Shown: positions 1 to 7,069 of the stretch, one piece after another | Layout: each line of letters begins with the position of its first letter | How positions within the stretch are numbered: the stretch's first letter is position 1 | Program-made: the position numbers and the translations under genes | Origin: Xanthobacteraceae bacterium | GTDB lineage: Bacteria > Pseudomonadota > Alphaproteobacteria > Rhizobiales > Xanthobacteraceae | Length of the DNA: 23,500 bases | Reading direction: 5' to 3' | Assembly: GCA_030037185.1 (NCBI GenBank) | Contig: JASHRR010000849.1 | Span: 1-23,500 of the forward strand | Notes under the pieces: model-generated | Databases searched by the model: none | What the model saw: only the letters and a program-made list of their open reading frames with translations | Told to the model about the DNA's origin: nothing

Positions 1-233
1 TGCTCACCGGCGTATTTGCCGTCCAGCAATACGGCGGCACGGCCGGCCTGCTCGAGGGCAATCCGGGGCAGGTCCTCAACCAAGCTATCGGTATCGGCAT
101 CGTGTTCATCTACGACTGCGTGGTGACGCTGATCATCCTCAAGGTCGTTGACATCTTCATCGGGCTGCGCGTGACCAAGGACGTGGAGCGCGACGGCCTC
201 GACCTGGCGCTCCACGGGGAAACCGTGCAGTAA
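1..233 (+). CDS. amtB: Ammonium transporter (Amt family), C-terminal fragment
   Basis: This is the 3' end of a gene that begins before the window. The frame starts at base 3 and gives 76 residues ending at a TAA at 231-233. Amt proteins are trimeric inner-membrane channels for ammonium/ammonia. The fragment shows the end of the family: a segment with GNPGQVLNQ, then a last hydrophobic helix (AIGIGIVFIYDCVVTLIIL), then the cytoplasmic tail GLRVTKDVERDGLDLALHGE, which closely matches the tail of bacterial AmtB proteins. That tail is the part which, in known systems, meets the PII protein GlnK. A glnK gene is usually upstream, which would be outside this window. No clear U-rich terminator follows, although a 7-bp hairpin lies at 341-358. 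I am confident of the family; the exact paralogue is uncertain. Confidence 0.9.
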   Translation, partial: LTGVFAVQQYGGTAGLLEGNPGQVLNQAIGIGIVFIYDCVVTLIILKVVDIFIGLRVTKDVERDGLDLALHGETVQ

Positions 234-939
234 GGTTGGGCCGCACAGCACGAACAAAGGCGTTGACTTGGGGCGCGCCGTGTTCCCGGCCGACCCCAGC
301 CTCCTCAAGCAAGCGGGGGAGGACCTCGCTTGCGGTGAGAAGACGGTTGGGACCGTCTCCCCGCATCAAAGCTCCCGCGACTGCCGGCGCAAGCCGGCAG
401 GGCAAAGCCGCAGTCGGCGACCCCGGCTTTGCCTCGCATCAACCCATTTTTCTCCGTTCGCTTGGAACCGGGGCCGGAACCGAACTCCCCGGCCCGCCGC
501 GCCGACGAGCCAGAAGGTGCCCCCCAGCGGCTTAAAGTCACGCGCGCCACTGAAGTGGCTTGTTTGGGAATGTTGCCGAGGGGCTTTGAGCAAGACCCGT
601 TTCGTGCCGATCCGAGGTTCTTACCGTTCAAAGCCTGGCGCTTGGGCAAGCACGTCTTGTACCCGGCGGATTGCGCCGTCGCCGCAACGCGATGGCGGTG
701 AGCAGTCTGTTTGCTTCCTCTCCAGTTCTGCGCTAGCCGATGCTGCTGAGGCGCCCCATCGGCAATCTTGAGAAATACGCCGAGAGCTTTGCGGCGTTGA
801 AGGCAGCTACGGCTGCCGTAGACTGTGGAGAGGGGAGCGCTGGCTCACGGCGCAGGCCGCGAGTGAAACTGCCCTCGGCGAAGCAGCTGCCAGACATCAA
901 CGCTGCCCAGCTTTGAGCAGGTTCTGGAAAGCGGCTACC
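234..939. other. Long stretch without a confident gene; contains hairpins
   Basis: I see no credible gene in these 706 bases. Several overlapping open frames exist on both strands, but they are Arg/Pro/Ser-rich, lack good ribosome sites and resemble no family I know. Two structured sites stand out: AGACGGT-TGGG-ACCGTCT (341-358), and CTGCCGGC-GCAA-GCCGGCAG (381-400), an 8-bp stem closed by a GNRA tetraloop. The pattern fits decayed or repetitive intergenic DNA. Confidence 0.5.
381..400. repeat. 8-bp hairpin with GCAA tetraloop, with an alternative outer pairing
   Basis: CTGCCGGC (381-388) pairs perfectly with GCCGGCAG (393-400) around the loop GCAA. A second pairing is possible between CGACTGC (378-384) and GCAGTCG (410-416). 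It shares bases with the first stem, so the two folds exclude each other. It could be an extragenic palindrome or part of a structured RNA; there is no U-run for a terminator. Confidence 0.45.
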
Positions 940-2058
940 TCACCGATGCTCGTGGGCTGTGCCTCGCGTGGCGGCGTACCAGCATCTGGTGCCCTCATGA
1001 CCAGGCGCTCTCATGGTCCAGGACGGCCATGCTCCCGGGCGGCTCTCCCGCACCGCCGAAGCTGACGGAAAGCAGGTGGAAGCATCCCGAGGCTCCGCAG
1101 ATGCCCCCTTTTCGGGCAGGATCGTTTTCGCTTCAATTGCGCTGTCGGTCGGGTTGGTGTCCAACGGCGCCGCCGGCTGCACTGATGGGGCCTGAACCTC
1201 AGGTTCGACTCGGCTCTCCACATTGGTACCCGCGGCGGCGGGTGCCTGCGCGTGCCGCAACGGCAAAACTTCAACGGGCGGCATACCGGTCGTAGCTTGC
1301 GGGACGGCCGCGCGGTCGACCGGGCGAGCTTGCGGTACGGCCGCGCGGCCGACCGGGCGGTCAGGAGTCCTGGCGACGTAATAACCGACGGGTAACGCCG
1401 CGATCGCGATCGCAATCAGGAATTTTGTCCGATTGGATGGTCGACGGCGCGGCCGAGGCAATAATGGGGTGGACATCCACGCATCAGGCTCGAACGAGGT
1501 CAATTTTTGAACCGTCGTTGGCATCTCAGCCAAAGGCAAGCCGGCGGCTGCCGGCAACCGGCGCGGTAAGCGCCAAGTTTCCGCTGCACCTTCCGCCGAG
1601 TGATTTGTTTGGGGCTTGGCGGGCGTGTGGCCTTGCGGGGAGGTGGCGACCTCGCTTCGACCCGAACTCCGCTCGATGAGCTTCGGCAGCTTTGCGAAAT
1701 CGACTGCCATCTGTCGAGCCTCCTCGAGCGTCAGGAAGTCGGTCTGGCTGGGCTGGGCCAGTCCATAAAACACCGCGAGTTGCTGCCCGCTGGCATCTTC
1801 GACAGCAAATCCATGCGGGATCTCAACGATCTGCCACGGTCCCGGAAAGCGGCCGGTCATGGTAGCGGCCCAAGCGGTGTTTTCTTCAACCGTCGCCGGC
1901 GTATCGCGCGCTTGCTCTTTGAGGTCGGCCAGCCACCCGTAATCTTGCGCCAAAACCAGATAGCGGTTTTTGACTTGGCTTGAGGAGCTACCGGTGGCTA
2001 AGCGGCGACACTCTTCCGCGAGCTCGCGATAAGGCGATCGATTCCGCGTATCCAACAT
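940..2058 (-). CDS. Membrane-anchored modular protein of unknown function
   Basis: This 372-residue protein has no known function. The ATG at 2058 is supported by GAGGTG six bases upstream. Four parts can be seen. Residues 8-48 form a charged helix with the pattern YRELAEECRRLA and then RYLVLAQDYGWLADL. Residues about 66-128 form a small domain with FPGPWQIVEIPHGFAV, AVFYG and TLEEARQMAVDFAKLP, a module I recognise from many short rhizobial proteins. After a Pro/Ser linker a single membrane helix lies at about 213-229 (KFLIAIAIAALPVGYYV). The region after it is Pro/Ala-rich and carries an 11-residue tandem repeat (234-244 and 245-255). The tail has C329, SASAVRE, PGAWPSWTMRAPGHEG and C359, another module that recurs in this bacterial group. 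The arrangement suggests a cytoplasmic N-terminus and a periplasmic C-terminus, perhaps with a C329-C359 disulfide. Family recognition is from memory. Confidence 0.75.
   Translation of the reverse strand: MLDTRNRSPYRELAEECRRLATGSSSSQVKNRYLVLAQDYGWLADLKEQARDTPATVEENTAWAATMTGRFPGPWQIVEIPHGFAVEDASGQQLAVFYGLAQPSQTDFLTLEEARQMAVDFAKLPKLIERSSGRSEVATSPQGHTPAKPQTNHSAEGAAETWRLPRRLPAAAGLPLAEMPTTVQKLTSFEPDAWMSTPLLPRPRRRPSNRTKFLIAIAIAALPVGYYVARTPDRPVGRAAVPQARPVDRAAVPQATTGMPPVEVLPLRHAQAPAAAGTNVESRVEPEVQAPSVQPAAPLDTNPTDSAIEAKTILPEKGASAEPRDASTCFPSASAVRESRPGAWPSWTMRAPGHEGTRCWYAATRGTAHEHR
1297..1362 (-). repeat. Two 33-bp tandem units inside the modular protein gene
   Basis: The units encode RPVGRAAVPQA and RPVDRAAVPQA in the linker after the membrane helix. 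On the plus strand each copy begins GCTTGCGG and ends CGACCGGGCG, with two base differences between them. This is a recent in-frame duplication in a low-complexity linker. Confidence 0.7.
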
Positions 2059-2740
2059 GGAACACCTCGCAAAGAAAAGACGCTGCCCGATGACTTAAGT
2101 CGGCCGCCAGCCGGAGCAGAAAAAGTCCGGCGGCTGAGGTCCCCGACCATCTTTCACACCTTGGTGAACGTTTCTTGGCCCGTCCTTCACGCGTTCGCGA
2201 GCGACCCATTTTGTGATGACTCGCGGCTCGTCAGGGAGCTAAGAAACAGGTGTGGCGAAGTCGAGGCGCTGATTGAGGCTGGGAAGGCCAATCGACGCGG
2301 CAATCGGGACGCTGCGAGGATCCTGATCGCCTTCCAGCACGGTTGGCGTTCCGCCGAGCCGGTGTGACTGGGGGTGGGACCACATAGACTTCGCTGGCGT
2401 GCTCGGAGCGCGCACCCGCTGCCGGGCGACGGTGTGAGAAGGCGGTGGGCCTCCGGATCTTCGCTTCGACGCTGCCCACCCACCGCGGCTCCTGCCGTTT
2501 GTCAGACATCGACAACGGCGTTGCCTCGCGCTGACGTTGCGGCCACGCGCGAACCGCGAATCCAGCGCCGCCCACGGTGGCGCTGCTGACTGAGCTCGCA
2601 AACGCGTGATCGGAACGCCAAGTATCGCTCGCGAACGTGTGAAAGGAGGAGCGGGAACCAGGACTTATCCCCCAGAATTGTCGGTTCTGTGCGGTCGGCG
2701 ACATGCGACCGGACGCCGTCTTTTCTTTCAGGGAACTATC
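2059..2740. other. Stretch without a confident gene
   Basis: These bases lie between two divergent genes. Open frames on both strands overlap each other and look like high-GC shadows (Arg/Ser/Pro-rich, no good ribosome site). I see no RNA gene, insertion sequence or clear promoter. A small dyad CAGAA-N7-TTCTG lies near 2680. Confidence 0.4.
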
Positions 2741-2961
2741 ATGCCGAATCGATTGTATCGAGCAGAACGTGTACAGGAGTGTCGCGCCATTGCCGCACTT
2801 GGCGCCCCCCATCCGCCATGCGAAACCAGCGAATGTCGGGGCGCGCTGAGGCGCTTGCCACGCCGGCCGACGGTCATCAGCTGCTTTTGACAGCTCTGCC
2901 CCGACGCTGCCGTGGGCACGGCTTGGGTGCGTTCCAAAAGTCGCTTCAGGGAGATCGCTAG
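2741..2961 (+). pseudogene. Possible frameshifted small gene of the 'ECR-IA' helix type
   Basis: A frame opens at ATG 2741 (GGGA lies about 8 bases upstream) with MPNRLYRAERVQECRAIAAL. This resembles the YR-x-x-A-x-E-C-R-x-[LI]-A start of many small rhizobial proteins and the start of the 940-2058 protein. After the run of six C at 2805-2810, the reading continues more plausibly in the other frame (AMRNQRMSGRAEALATPADG) and ends in a TAG at 2959-2961, directly before the next ATG. One base lost from the C run would explain the break. This is a weak call. The alternatives are chance similarity or a 49-codon gene in the first frame only. Confidence 0.25.
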
Positions 2962-3582
2962 ATGTCATTCGTTCGATCCGCGTTCGCCGCCGCTGCAATT
3001 CTCGGAGTGGTCACGTCGCAAGTAGCGCTCGCGCAGACAACGACGCACGCCTCGACAATATCGTCCAAGATCGACGATGTCACCCAATGGACGACGGAGC
3101 AATGGAACCGTGCAAAGGCCAAGTGGGAAAAGGAAACAGAAAAATGGGCCGACTGTCAGAAGCAGGCGAAGGACCAGGACCTGACCGGGCGAAAGAGTTG
3201 GTCACTGCTGGCGTCGTGCATGACGTCCTCGGCATCGTCCAAGGTCGACGATGTCACCCAATGGACAACGGAGCAATGGAATCGCGCAAAGGCCAAGTGG
3301 GAAAAGAAAACACAGAAATGGACCGACTGTCAGAAGCAGGCGAAGGATCAGGACCTGAGCGGGCGAAAGAGTTGGTCATTCCTGGCGTCGTGCATGACGC
3401 CCTCGTCGGTCTCCTCCAAGATCGACGATGTCACCCAATGGACAGCGAAGCAATGGAGTCGTGGAAAGACCACGTGGCAAAAGGAGACAGAGAAATGGGC
3501 CGGCTGTCAGAAGCAGGCGAAGGATCAGGACCTGACCGGGCGAAAGAGTTGGTCATTCCTGGCGTCGTGCATGAGCAATTGA
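2962..3582 (+). CDS. Secreted triple-repeat protein with Trp-rich helices and PsiF-like motifs
   Basis: This 206-residue protein begins with a signal peptide (about 1-24, AILGVVTSQVALA, then QTTT). Three units follow at residues 34-91, 92-150 and 151-206. Each unit has two halves. The first is a charged helix with DDVTQW, T-x-x-QW and W residues seven apart (W48, W55, W62 in unit 1), which would place Trp along one face. The second is C-QKQAKDQDL-[ST]-GRKSW-S-[LF]-LASCM, which fits the PsiF repeat pattern (C-x3-A-x3-L-x-G-x4-F/W-x3-C), giving two Cys per unit. PsiF proteins are small periplasmic proteins of unknown biochemistry, first noted as phosphate-starvation inducible in E. coli. The role here is unknown. 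The ATG has GGGA upstream and directly follows a TAG. The short proline-poor linkers and near-identical units indicate recent tandem duplication. Confidence 0.85.
   Translation: MSFVRSAFAAAAILGVVTSQVALAQTTTHASTISSKIDDVTQWTTEQWNRAKAKWEKETEKWADCQKQAKDQDLTGRKSWSLLASCMTSSASSKVDDVTQWTTEQWNRAKAKWEKKTQKWTDCQKQAKDQDLSGRKSWSFLASCMTPSSVSSKIDDVTQWTAKQWSRGKTTWQKETEKWAGCQKQAKDQDLTGRKSWSFLASCMSN
3061..3579 (+). repeat. Three in-frame tandem repeats of 174, 177 and 168 nt
   Basis: The units start at 3061, 3235 and 3412, each with TCGTCCAAG or TCCTCCAAG followed by (A/G)TCGACGATGTCACCCAATGG. Units 1 and 2 are nearly identical through the Trp helix; unit 3 has diverged most there (TAKQWSRGKTTWQ) but keeps the Cys half. 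Length changes are confined to the SS/TPSSV junctions, so the protein frame is kept. Confidence 0.9.
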
Positions 3583-3813
3583 GGCACCGGTAGTCCGCTC
3601 TTCCTCCAGCCCTTCGTCCCTCGAGTCCGATCACAAAGAGCAGCGCAGACGGGCTTTGCGAAAATCGGTCAGCCACACTCGGCCGCTGGCGGCTGCTCGC
3701 TCATTCGCCCGCAAGCAAGCCTTTACGATCTTTGCTATCAAGCCCGCAAAACACATGCGCCGATGGCCGATGGCATCGGTTCTTTACCGTCCGCGATGGC
3801 AGTTATCGCCGGG

Positions 3814-4029
3814 TTAATGCCGGCTCAGAATGTCGCCGAGGATGCCAAGCATGACCAAGATGCCGGCCAGCAAGAACGCAACCAACTTCAAATCCTGCCG
3901 AATGTGCACAGCCACTTCGCGGATGTTGTGGTCCGATCCCAGGTCATAAGATCGACGGTCTGTCTTGTTGCCGCTCTGCGCGATCCAAGCGATCAAGGCG
4001 AGCATCACGAAGCTGATAGTTGTGAGCAT
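3814..4029 (-). CDS. Small inner-membrane protein with two helices, unknown function
   Basis: This 71-residue protein has two hydrophobic segments: residues 2-17 (LTTISFVMLALIAWIA) and 48-66 (LKLVAFLLAGILVMLGILG). Between them is a charged stretch (NKTDRRSYDLGSDHNIREVAVHIRQD). I start it at the ATG at 4029 because the strong ribosome site GGGAGGTGGC lies just upstream; a longer frame to 4089 adds an Arg-rich leader that does not look coding. It is a hairpin-type membrane protein with the loop probably cytoplasmic by charge. It stands alone; its neighbours suggest no role and I know no family for it. Confidence 0.65.
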   Translation of the reverse strand: MLTTISFVMLALIAWIAQSGNKTDRRSYDLGSDHNIREVAVHIRQDLKLVAFLLAGILVMLGILGDILSRH

Positions 4030-4316
4030 ATAAGCCACCTCCCGGAATAGCTGTGAGAACCTGCCGCCGCGAGGCCGGGCGGCTGTCAAGGCGATGGCGA
4101 GCGGACCGCAGCATCATCAGCAGCACCAGCTACCGGATCGCCCCCCGGGGATCGGTTACGCCGAAGACGGCGGCCACACACAGCGCCGCTTCTGGCGTGG
4201 CGGCATGATCGGGTTTCCTCCCGGGTGATGAAGGACAACTTCATTCATCGGAAGGCTCCACGTCGGATACTCCGCCGTTTGGCCGGAAAGAAGACGGCAT
4301 TACCTCTACTCACAAG
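4030..4316. other. Intergenic stretch, minus-strand leader candidates only
   Basis: There is no confident gene. On the minus strand an ATG at 4206 has a good ribosome site (GGGAGGAAACCCGATC), but its frame stops after 16 codons. It may be a short leader or a decayed gene start. The rest is GC-rich without recognisable features. Confidence 0.35.
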
Positions 4317-4340
4317 CTCCAATCCGAGCGAGGGTTGGAG
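4317..4340 (-). terminator. Hairpin just downstream of the substrate-binding protein gene
   Basis: CTCCAATCC (4317-4325) pairs with GGGTTGGAG (4332-4340), a 9-bp stem with one G-T pair and a 6-base loop. It lies 7 bases after the stop codon at 4348. The sequence beyond the hairpin in the direction of transcription is only weakly U-rich, so termination may be inefficient or Rho-assisted. Confidence 0.5.
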
Positions 4341-4347
4341 TGGTTGA

Positions 4348-5310
4348 CTATTTTGGAATTTGTACGAGTTCTCGCAATTGCAGCTCGGTCAGCGGCTGGG
4401 ACAAGAACTTGAACTTAAGGGCATCAGCCACGAGGTCTGCAAGACCGGCAACGCGATCAGGAATTACCATGTCCTTGGGGTCGAATTGATCACGAATGCG
4501 CCTTGCGTCTTCCAGGCTTATGTTTGCAAATCCGGCATAAATTCTCAGCGCCTCGTCGTCCGAATACATCCAGTCGATCGTCTCTTTGTAGGCACGCAGG
4601 AAGCGCCGATACAGATCCGGATTGCGCTCGAGGCTCGACTTGTTGGCGATGATCGTGCGAACGGTGTGATCTTTGATAAGTGGAAGCTCAATTGACCGCG
4701 CGATGACGCGTATATCGCCTTTGCGCAGCGCCTGCATCGCGTAAGGCGGGGCCGACCATCCTGCGTCGATCTGGCCACTCATCACCTGGGTATATGTTGC
4801 GGGAAATCCTCCCGTTGCGGTCGGCCTTGCATCGACCTTGTACAAGTCAATGAGGCCGAGCACCGACGCATGCGTAGATGACCCCGTGGTCGAATAGCCG
4901 ATCGTGCGGCCTTTCATGTCAGCCATTGACCTGACCGGAGACAGCGCGGGCACAAACCAGTACGCGTCATCACCAGTAGATTCCGCGCCAATGACACGGA
5001 TAGTAGCGCCTCTGGCATAGGCACCCATCACACCGAGGGTGCCGGCGCCCACGCCAATCTGCACGCTGCCGGAAACAACAGCCTGTATCGTCTCTCCGGC
5101 GCCGCTGGTAAACAGCAGTTCCAATTCAAGATTGTGCTTCTTGAAGATACCTGCACGTTGACCGAGGGCGGCCGGTGCCCCATGCCAAATCTCGCGTTGG
5201 CCAGCGGCCAATTTAAGCAAGTCGGCGGCACTTGCCTGTGCGGCATCGAGGTATACCGAAAGCGCCAGCGCGCTAACCACGCAGGCCGAGCGTGTCATCC
5301 GGTTGGTCAT
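4348..5310 (-). CDS. ABC transporter substrate-binding protein, NitT/TauT (NMT1/THI5-like) family
   Basis: This is a periplasmic binding protein of about 320 residues. It has a signal peptide (about 1-29, ending AQASAAD) and the fold signature of the SsuA/TauA/NMT1 group: an early substrate-loop region (GQREIWHGAPAALGQRAGIF), LELELLFTSGAGE, SGSVQIGVGAG, MADMKGRTIGYSTTGSST, and VMSGQIDAGWSAPPY followed by a helical second lobe. Family members bind sulfonates, nitrate, pyrimidine precursors or aromatic acids; the ligand cannot be read from the sequence. I prefer the ATG at 5310 to the TTG at 5313. It lies 88 bases downstream of the MetE-like gene on the same strand, so the two are probably co-transcribed. 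No permease or ATPase gene accompanies it, so it must use a transporter encoded elsewhere or serve another purpose. Confidence 0.88.
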   Translation of the reverse strand: MTNRMTRSACVVSALALSVYLDAAQASAADLLKLAAGQREIWHGAPAALGQRAGIFKKHNLELELLFTSGAGETIQAVVSGSVQIGVGAGTLGVMGAYARGATIRVIGAESTGDDAYWFVPALSPVRSMADMKGRTIGYSTTGSSTHASVLGLIDLYKVDARPTATGGFPATYTQVMSGQIDAGWSAPPYAMQALRKGDIRVIARSIELPLIKDHTVRTIIANKSSLERNPDLYRRFLRAYKETIDWMYSDDEALRIYAGFANISLEDARRIRDQFDPKDMVIPDRVAGLADLVADALKFKFLSQPLTELQLRELVQIPK

Positions 5311-5398
5311 CAATTCGTTCTCAGTTTAGTGAGCGAAAACGTCGCTGCCCCGTCAAACGCCGCGAGCTTTGAGGCCAAATCGTTACCTCGATATCTCC

Positions 5399-6613
5399 TC
5401 ACGGCCACAGCTCCGCTGTCGCGAGCTTCGCCCCGTCAGCGAGTGCTGCCAACTTCGCCCATGCGATCTGCGGGTGGACGCGCCCACCGAGCCCGCAATC
5501 GGTGCCGGCAATCACATTCTCGCGGCCGGCCACCTGGGCAAAGCGCATGATCCGATCCGCGACCAGGCGGGGATGTTCGACCACATTGGTCGCATGGCTG
5601 ACCACACCGGGGATAAGGATCTTGCCGTCTGGAAGCTTGACGTCGCACCACACGCGCCATTCGTGTTCATGGCGCACATTGGCTGCTTCGACCGAGTAAC
5701 CTTGCGCGCGAACAGCCAGTACCAGGTCGACGATGTCAGCCAGCGCGATGTCGGAGATGTGCGGGCCGTGCCAGCTGCCCCAGCAGATATGATAGCGAAT
5801 CCGGTCCTCGGGCAAGCCGCGAAGTGCGTGGTTCAGTGCATCAATGCGCACGCGCGAGAATTTCTTGAATTCGTCGAGCGGCGGCTGGGGATTGATCATG
5901 TCCCAGTTATCGGGAAGGCTCGGATCGTCGATCTGCAGGACGAGACCCGCATCGACGATCGCCTGATACTCTTCGCGCATGGCCTCGGCGGTGGCAGCGA
6001 CGAACTCCTCCTCGTTCTCGTAATGGAGGTCCTCACCGCGTGCGAAGCTAGCCGGCGAGACCGCGGTCATGAAGCCCTCGGCGATGCCGGCGGCGGCCAG
6101 CCCTCTCTTGAGGTTGGCAATGTCGGCCTGCGTCCGAGCGTGGCCTTTGTAGCGGATCGGGCCAACGCAGACCGGTCGGCGCTGCCGGCGTGCTGGCGCG
6201 CTGCCGATGAGCCCGCTCGCCGGGTCTTGATAGAACTCGCTGAATTTTTCCCAATCGCGGCGGCGTGCGAAGCTGGTGAGCGAGAGCTCGGCGACCGTCG
6301 ATTTTTTGTGCTCGGACTCGGGAAACGAGTCGGGCGCAGCGAAACCCTCCAGCCGCTCAAAGGCATAATTCCACCAGGCGCCGTAGTCGTAAGCCGTGCT
6401 CATCGGCTTGCCGAACTCCCCGTCATTAGGGATATCGATACCGACCTCGCCCTGCTTCTTCACCGTGTCTGCCACGGCAGCGGCGAGGCCGTTCCCATAA
6501 GCTGCAGCATCCACCGCGCCAGAGGCCCGCGCCGCGTTCAGCGCGAGCAGATCCGCAGGACGCGAAAGACTGCCGACGTGCGTCGTGATGATCCGCTGCT
6601 CACTGCGCCTCAT
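5399..6613 (-). CDS. MetE-like (cobalamin-independent methionine synthase family) zinc protein
   Basis: This 404-residue protein matches the length of the catalytic half of MetE and of stand-alone relatives, which move a methyl or alkyl group to a thiol using a bound zinc ion. The N-terminus has TTHVGSLSRP and GIDIPNDGEFGKP, typical of the single-domain group. The metal ligands expected from MetE are visible: H275-x-C277 (YHICWGSWHG), a Glu near 309 (VEAANVRHEHEW) and C373 (GTDCGLGGR). QIDDPSLP at 227-234 is a further family motif. Full-length MetE has an extra N-terminal barrel that is missing here, so it probably does not use methyltetrahydrofolate-polyglutamate like MetE; the true thiol and donor are unknown. 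The ATG at 6613 has AGGA six bases upstream. It heads a likely two-gene operon with the downstream binding protein. Confidence 0.85.
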   Translation of the reverse strand: MRRSEQRIITTHVGSLSRPADLLALNAARASGAVDAAAYGNGLAAAVADTVKKQGEVGIDIPNDGEFGKPMSTAYDYGAWWNYAFERLEGFAAPDSFPESEHKKSTVAELSLTSFARRRDWEKFSEFYQDPASGLIGSAPARRQRRPVCVGPIRYKGHARTQADIANLKRGLAAAGIAEGFMTAVSPASFARGEDLHYENEEEFVAATAEAMREEYQAIVDAGLVLQIDDPSLPDNWDMINPQPPLDEFKKFSRVRIDALNHALRGLPEDRIRYHICWGSWHGPHISDIALADIVDLVLAVRAQGYSVEAANVRHEHEWRVWCDVKLPDGKILIPGVVSHATNVVEHPRLVADRIMRFAQVAGRENVIAGTDCGLGGRVHPQIAWAKLAALADGAKLATAELWP

Positions 6614-7069
6614 TTGATCCTATCCTCGCAGCTGATCTGGAGTGGCAACGACTCGCGAGCGCTGCAATGCATGCACCACGAAATGGTAGTCCGTACGCTG
6701 GTGAAATGGCAATATGCCGCAAGCCGTGACCGATTTTTCGGCCCGCCGGGGTTTGTGCCAGGTCCGAACGGCAGTCGACGTGCGTCGAAACCTAAAGAGA
6801 GCAGCTGACCTTGCGCAGGAGTGTGGCGCCACTCAGCCGACAATAACCGGCAGAGTTCGTGCGCCACGCTCATAGGCGCGGAGGCAATTAACCGGCTGCG
6901 GTGGACCTGCGCGCCACTCGACTGCCGCCTTGCACCGGTTGCGCTCGGGCGAAATCGGGAGCGGGATGACGGCATAGCATCGGATCATTAGCGTGAGAGC
7001 AATCACGCTGATGGAACGAGAGACCGTACTGGTGACCGCCGGTATTCTCCATCAACGGGAGTAACTAGC
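6614..7069. other. Divergent intergenic region (MetE-like gene / sedolisin gene)
   Basis: This region must hold both outward promoters. Short frames occur on each strand, for example a 45-codon plus-strand frame from ATG 6670, but without ribosome sites or known families. One clear dyad lies at 6990-7009. Confidence 0.4.
6990..7009. promoter_or_regulatory. 7-bp inverted repeat upstream of the sedolisin gene
   Basis: AGCGTGA (6990-6996) and TCACGCT (7003-7009) are perfect complements separated by GAGCAA. The centre is about 70 bases before the start codon, a position suited to an operator. The regulator is unknown. Confidence 0.35.

Noticed and set aside
305..771. Overlapping open frames on both strands downstream of the ammonium transporter gene
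   Set aside because: None has a convincing start or family. Low-complexity high-GC DNA gives long frames by chance.
2600..2760. Possible general-stress (EcfG, GGAAC) promoter before the triple-repeat gene
   Set aside because: Several GGAAC sites occur, but none has a matching -10 element at the required 16-17 base spacing.
2231..2998. A 255-codon minus-strand open frame
   Set aside because: Its composition is Arg/Ser/Pro-rich without domain similarity, and it overlaps the start of the triple-repeat gene.
3087..3593. A second open frame overlapping the triple-repeat gene
   Set aside because: It stays open because the repeats are in frame and stop-free by inheritance. It lacks a signal peptide and a ribosome site, while the other frame has a signal peptide and conserved Cys/Trp pattern.
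5369..6808. A 479-codon plus-strand open frame
   Set aside because: It runs antisense to the MetE-like gene, which has conserved zinc ligands and a good ribosome site. The frame has no recognisable domain and is a high-GC shadow.
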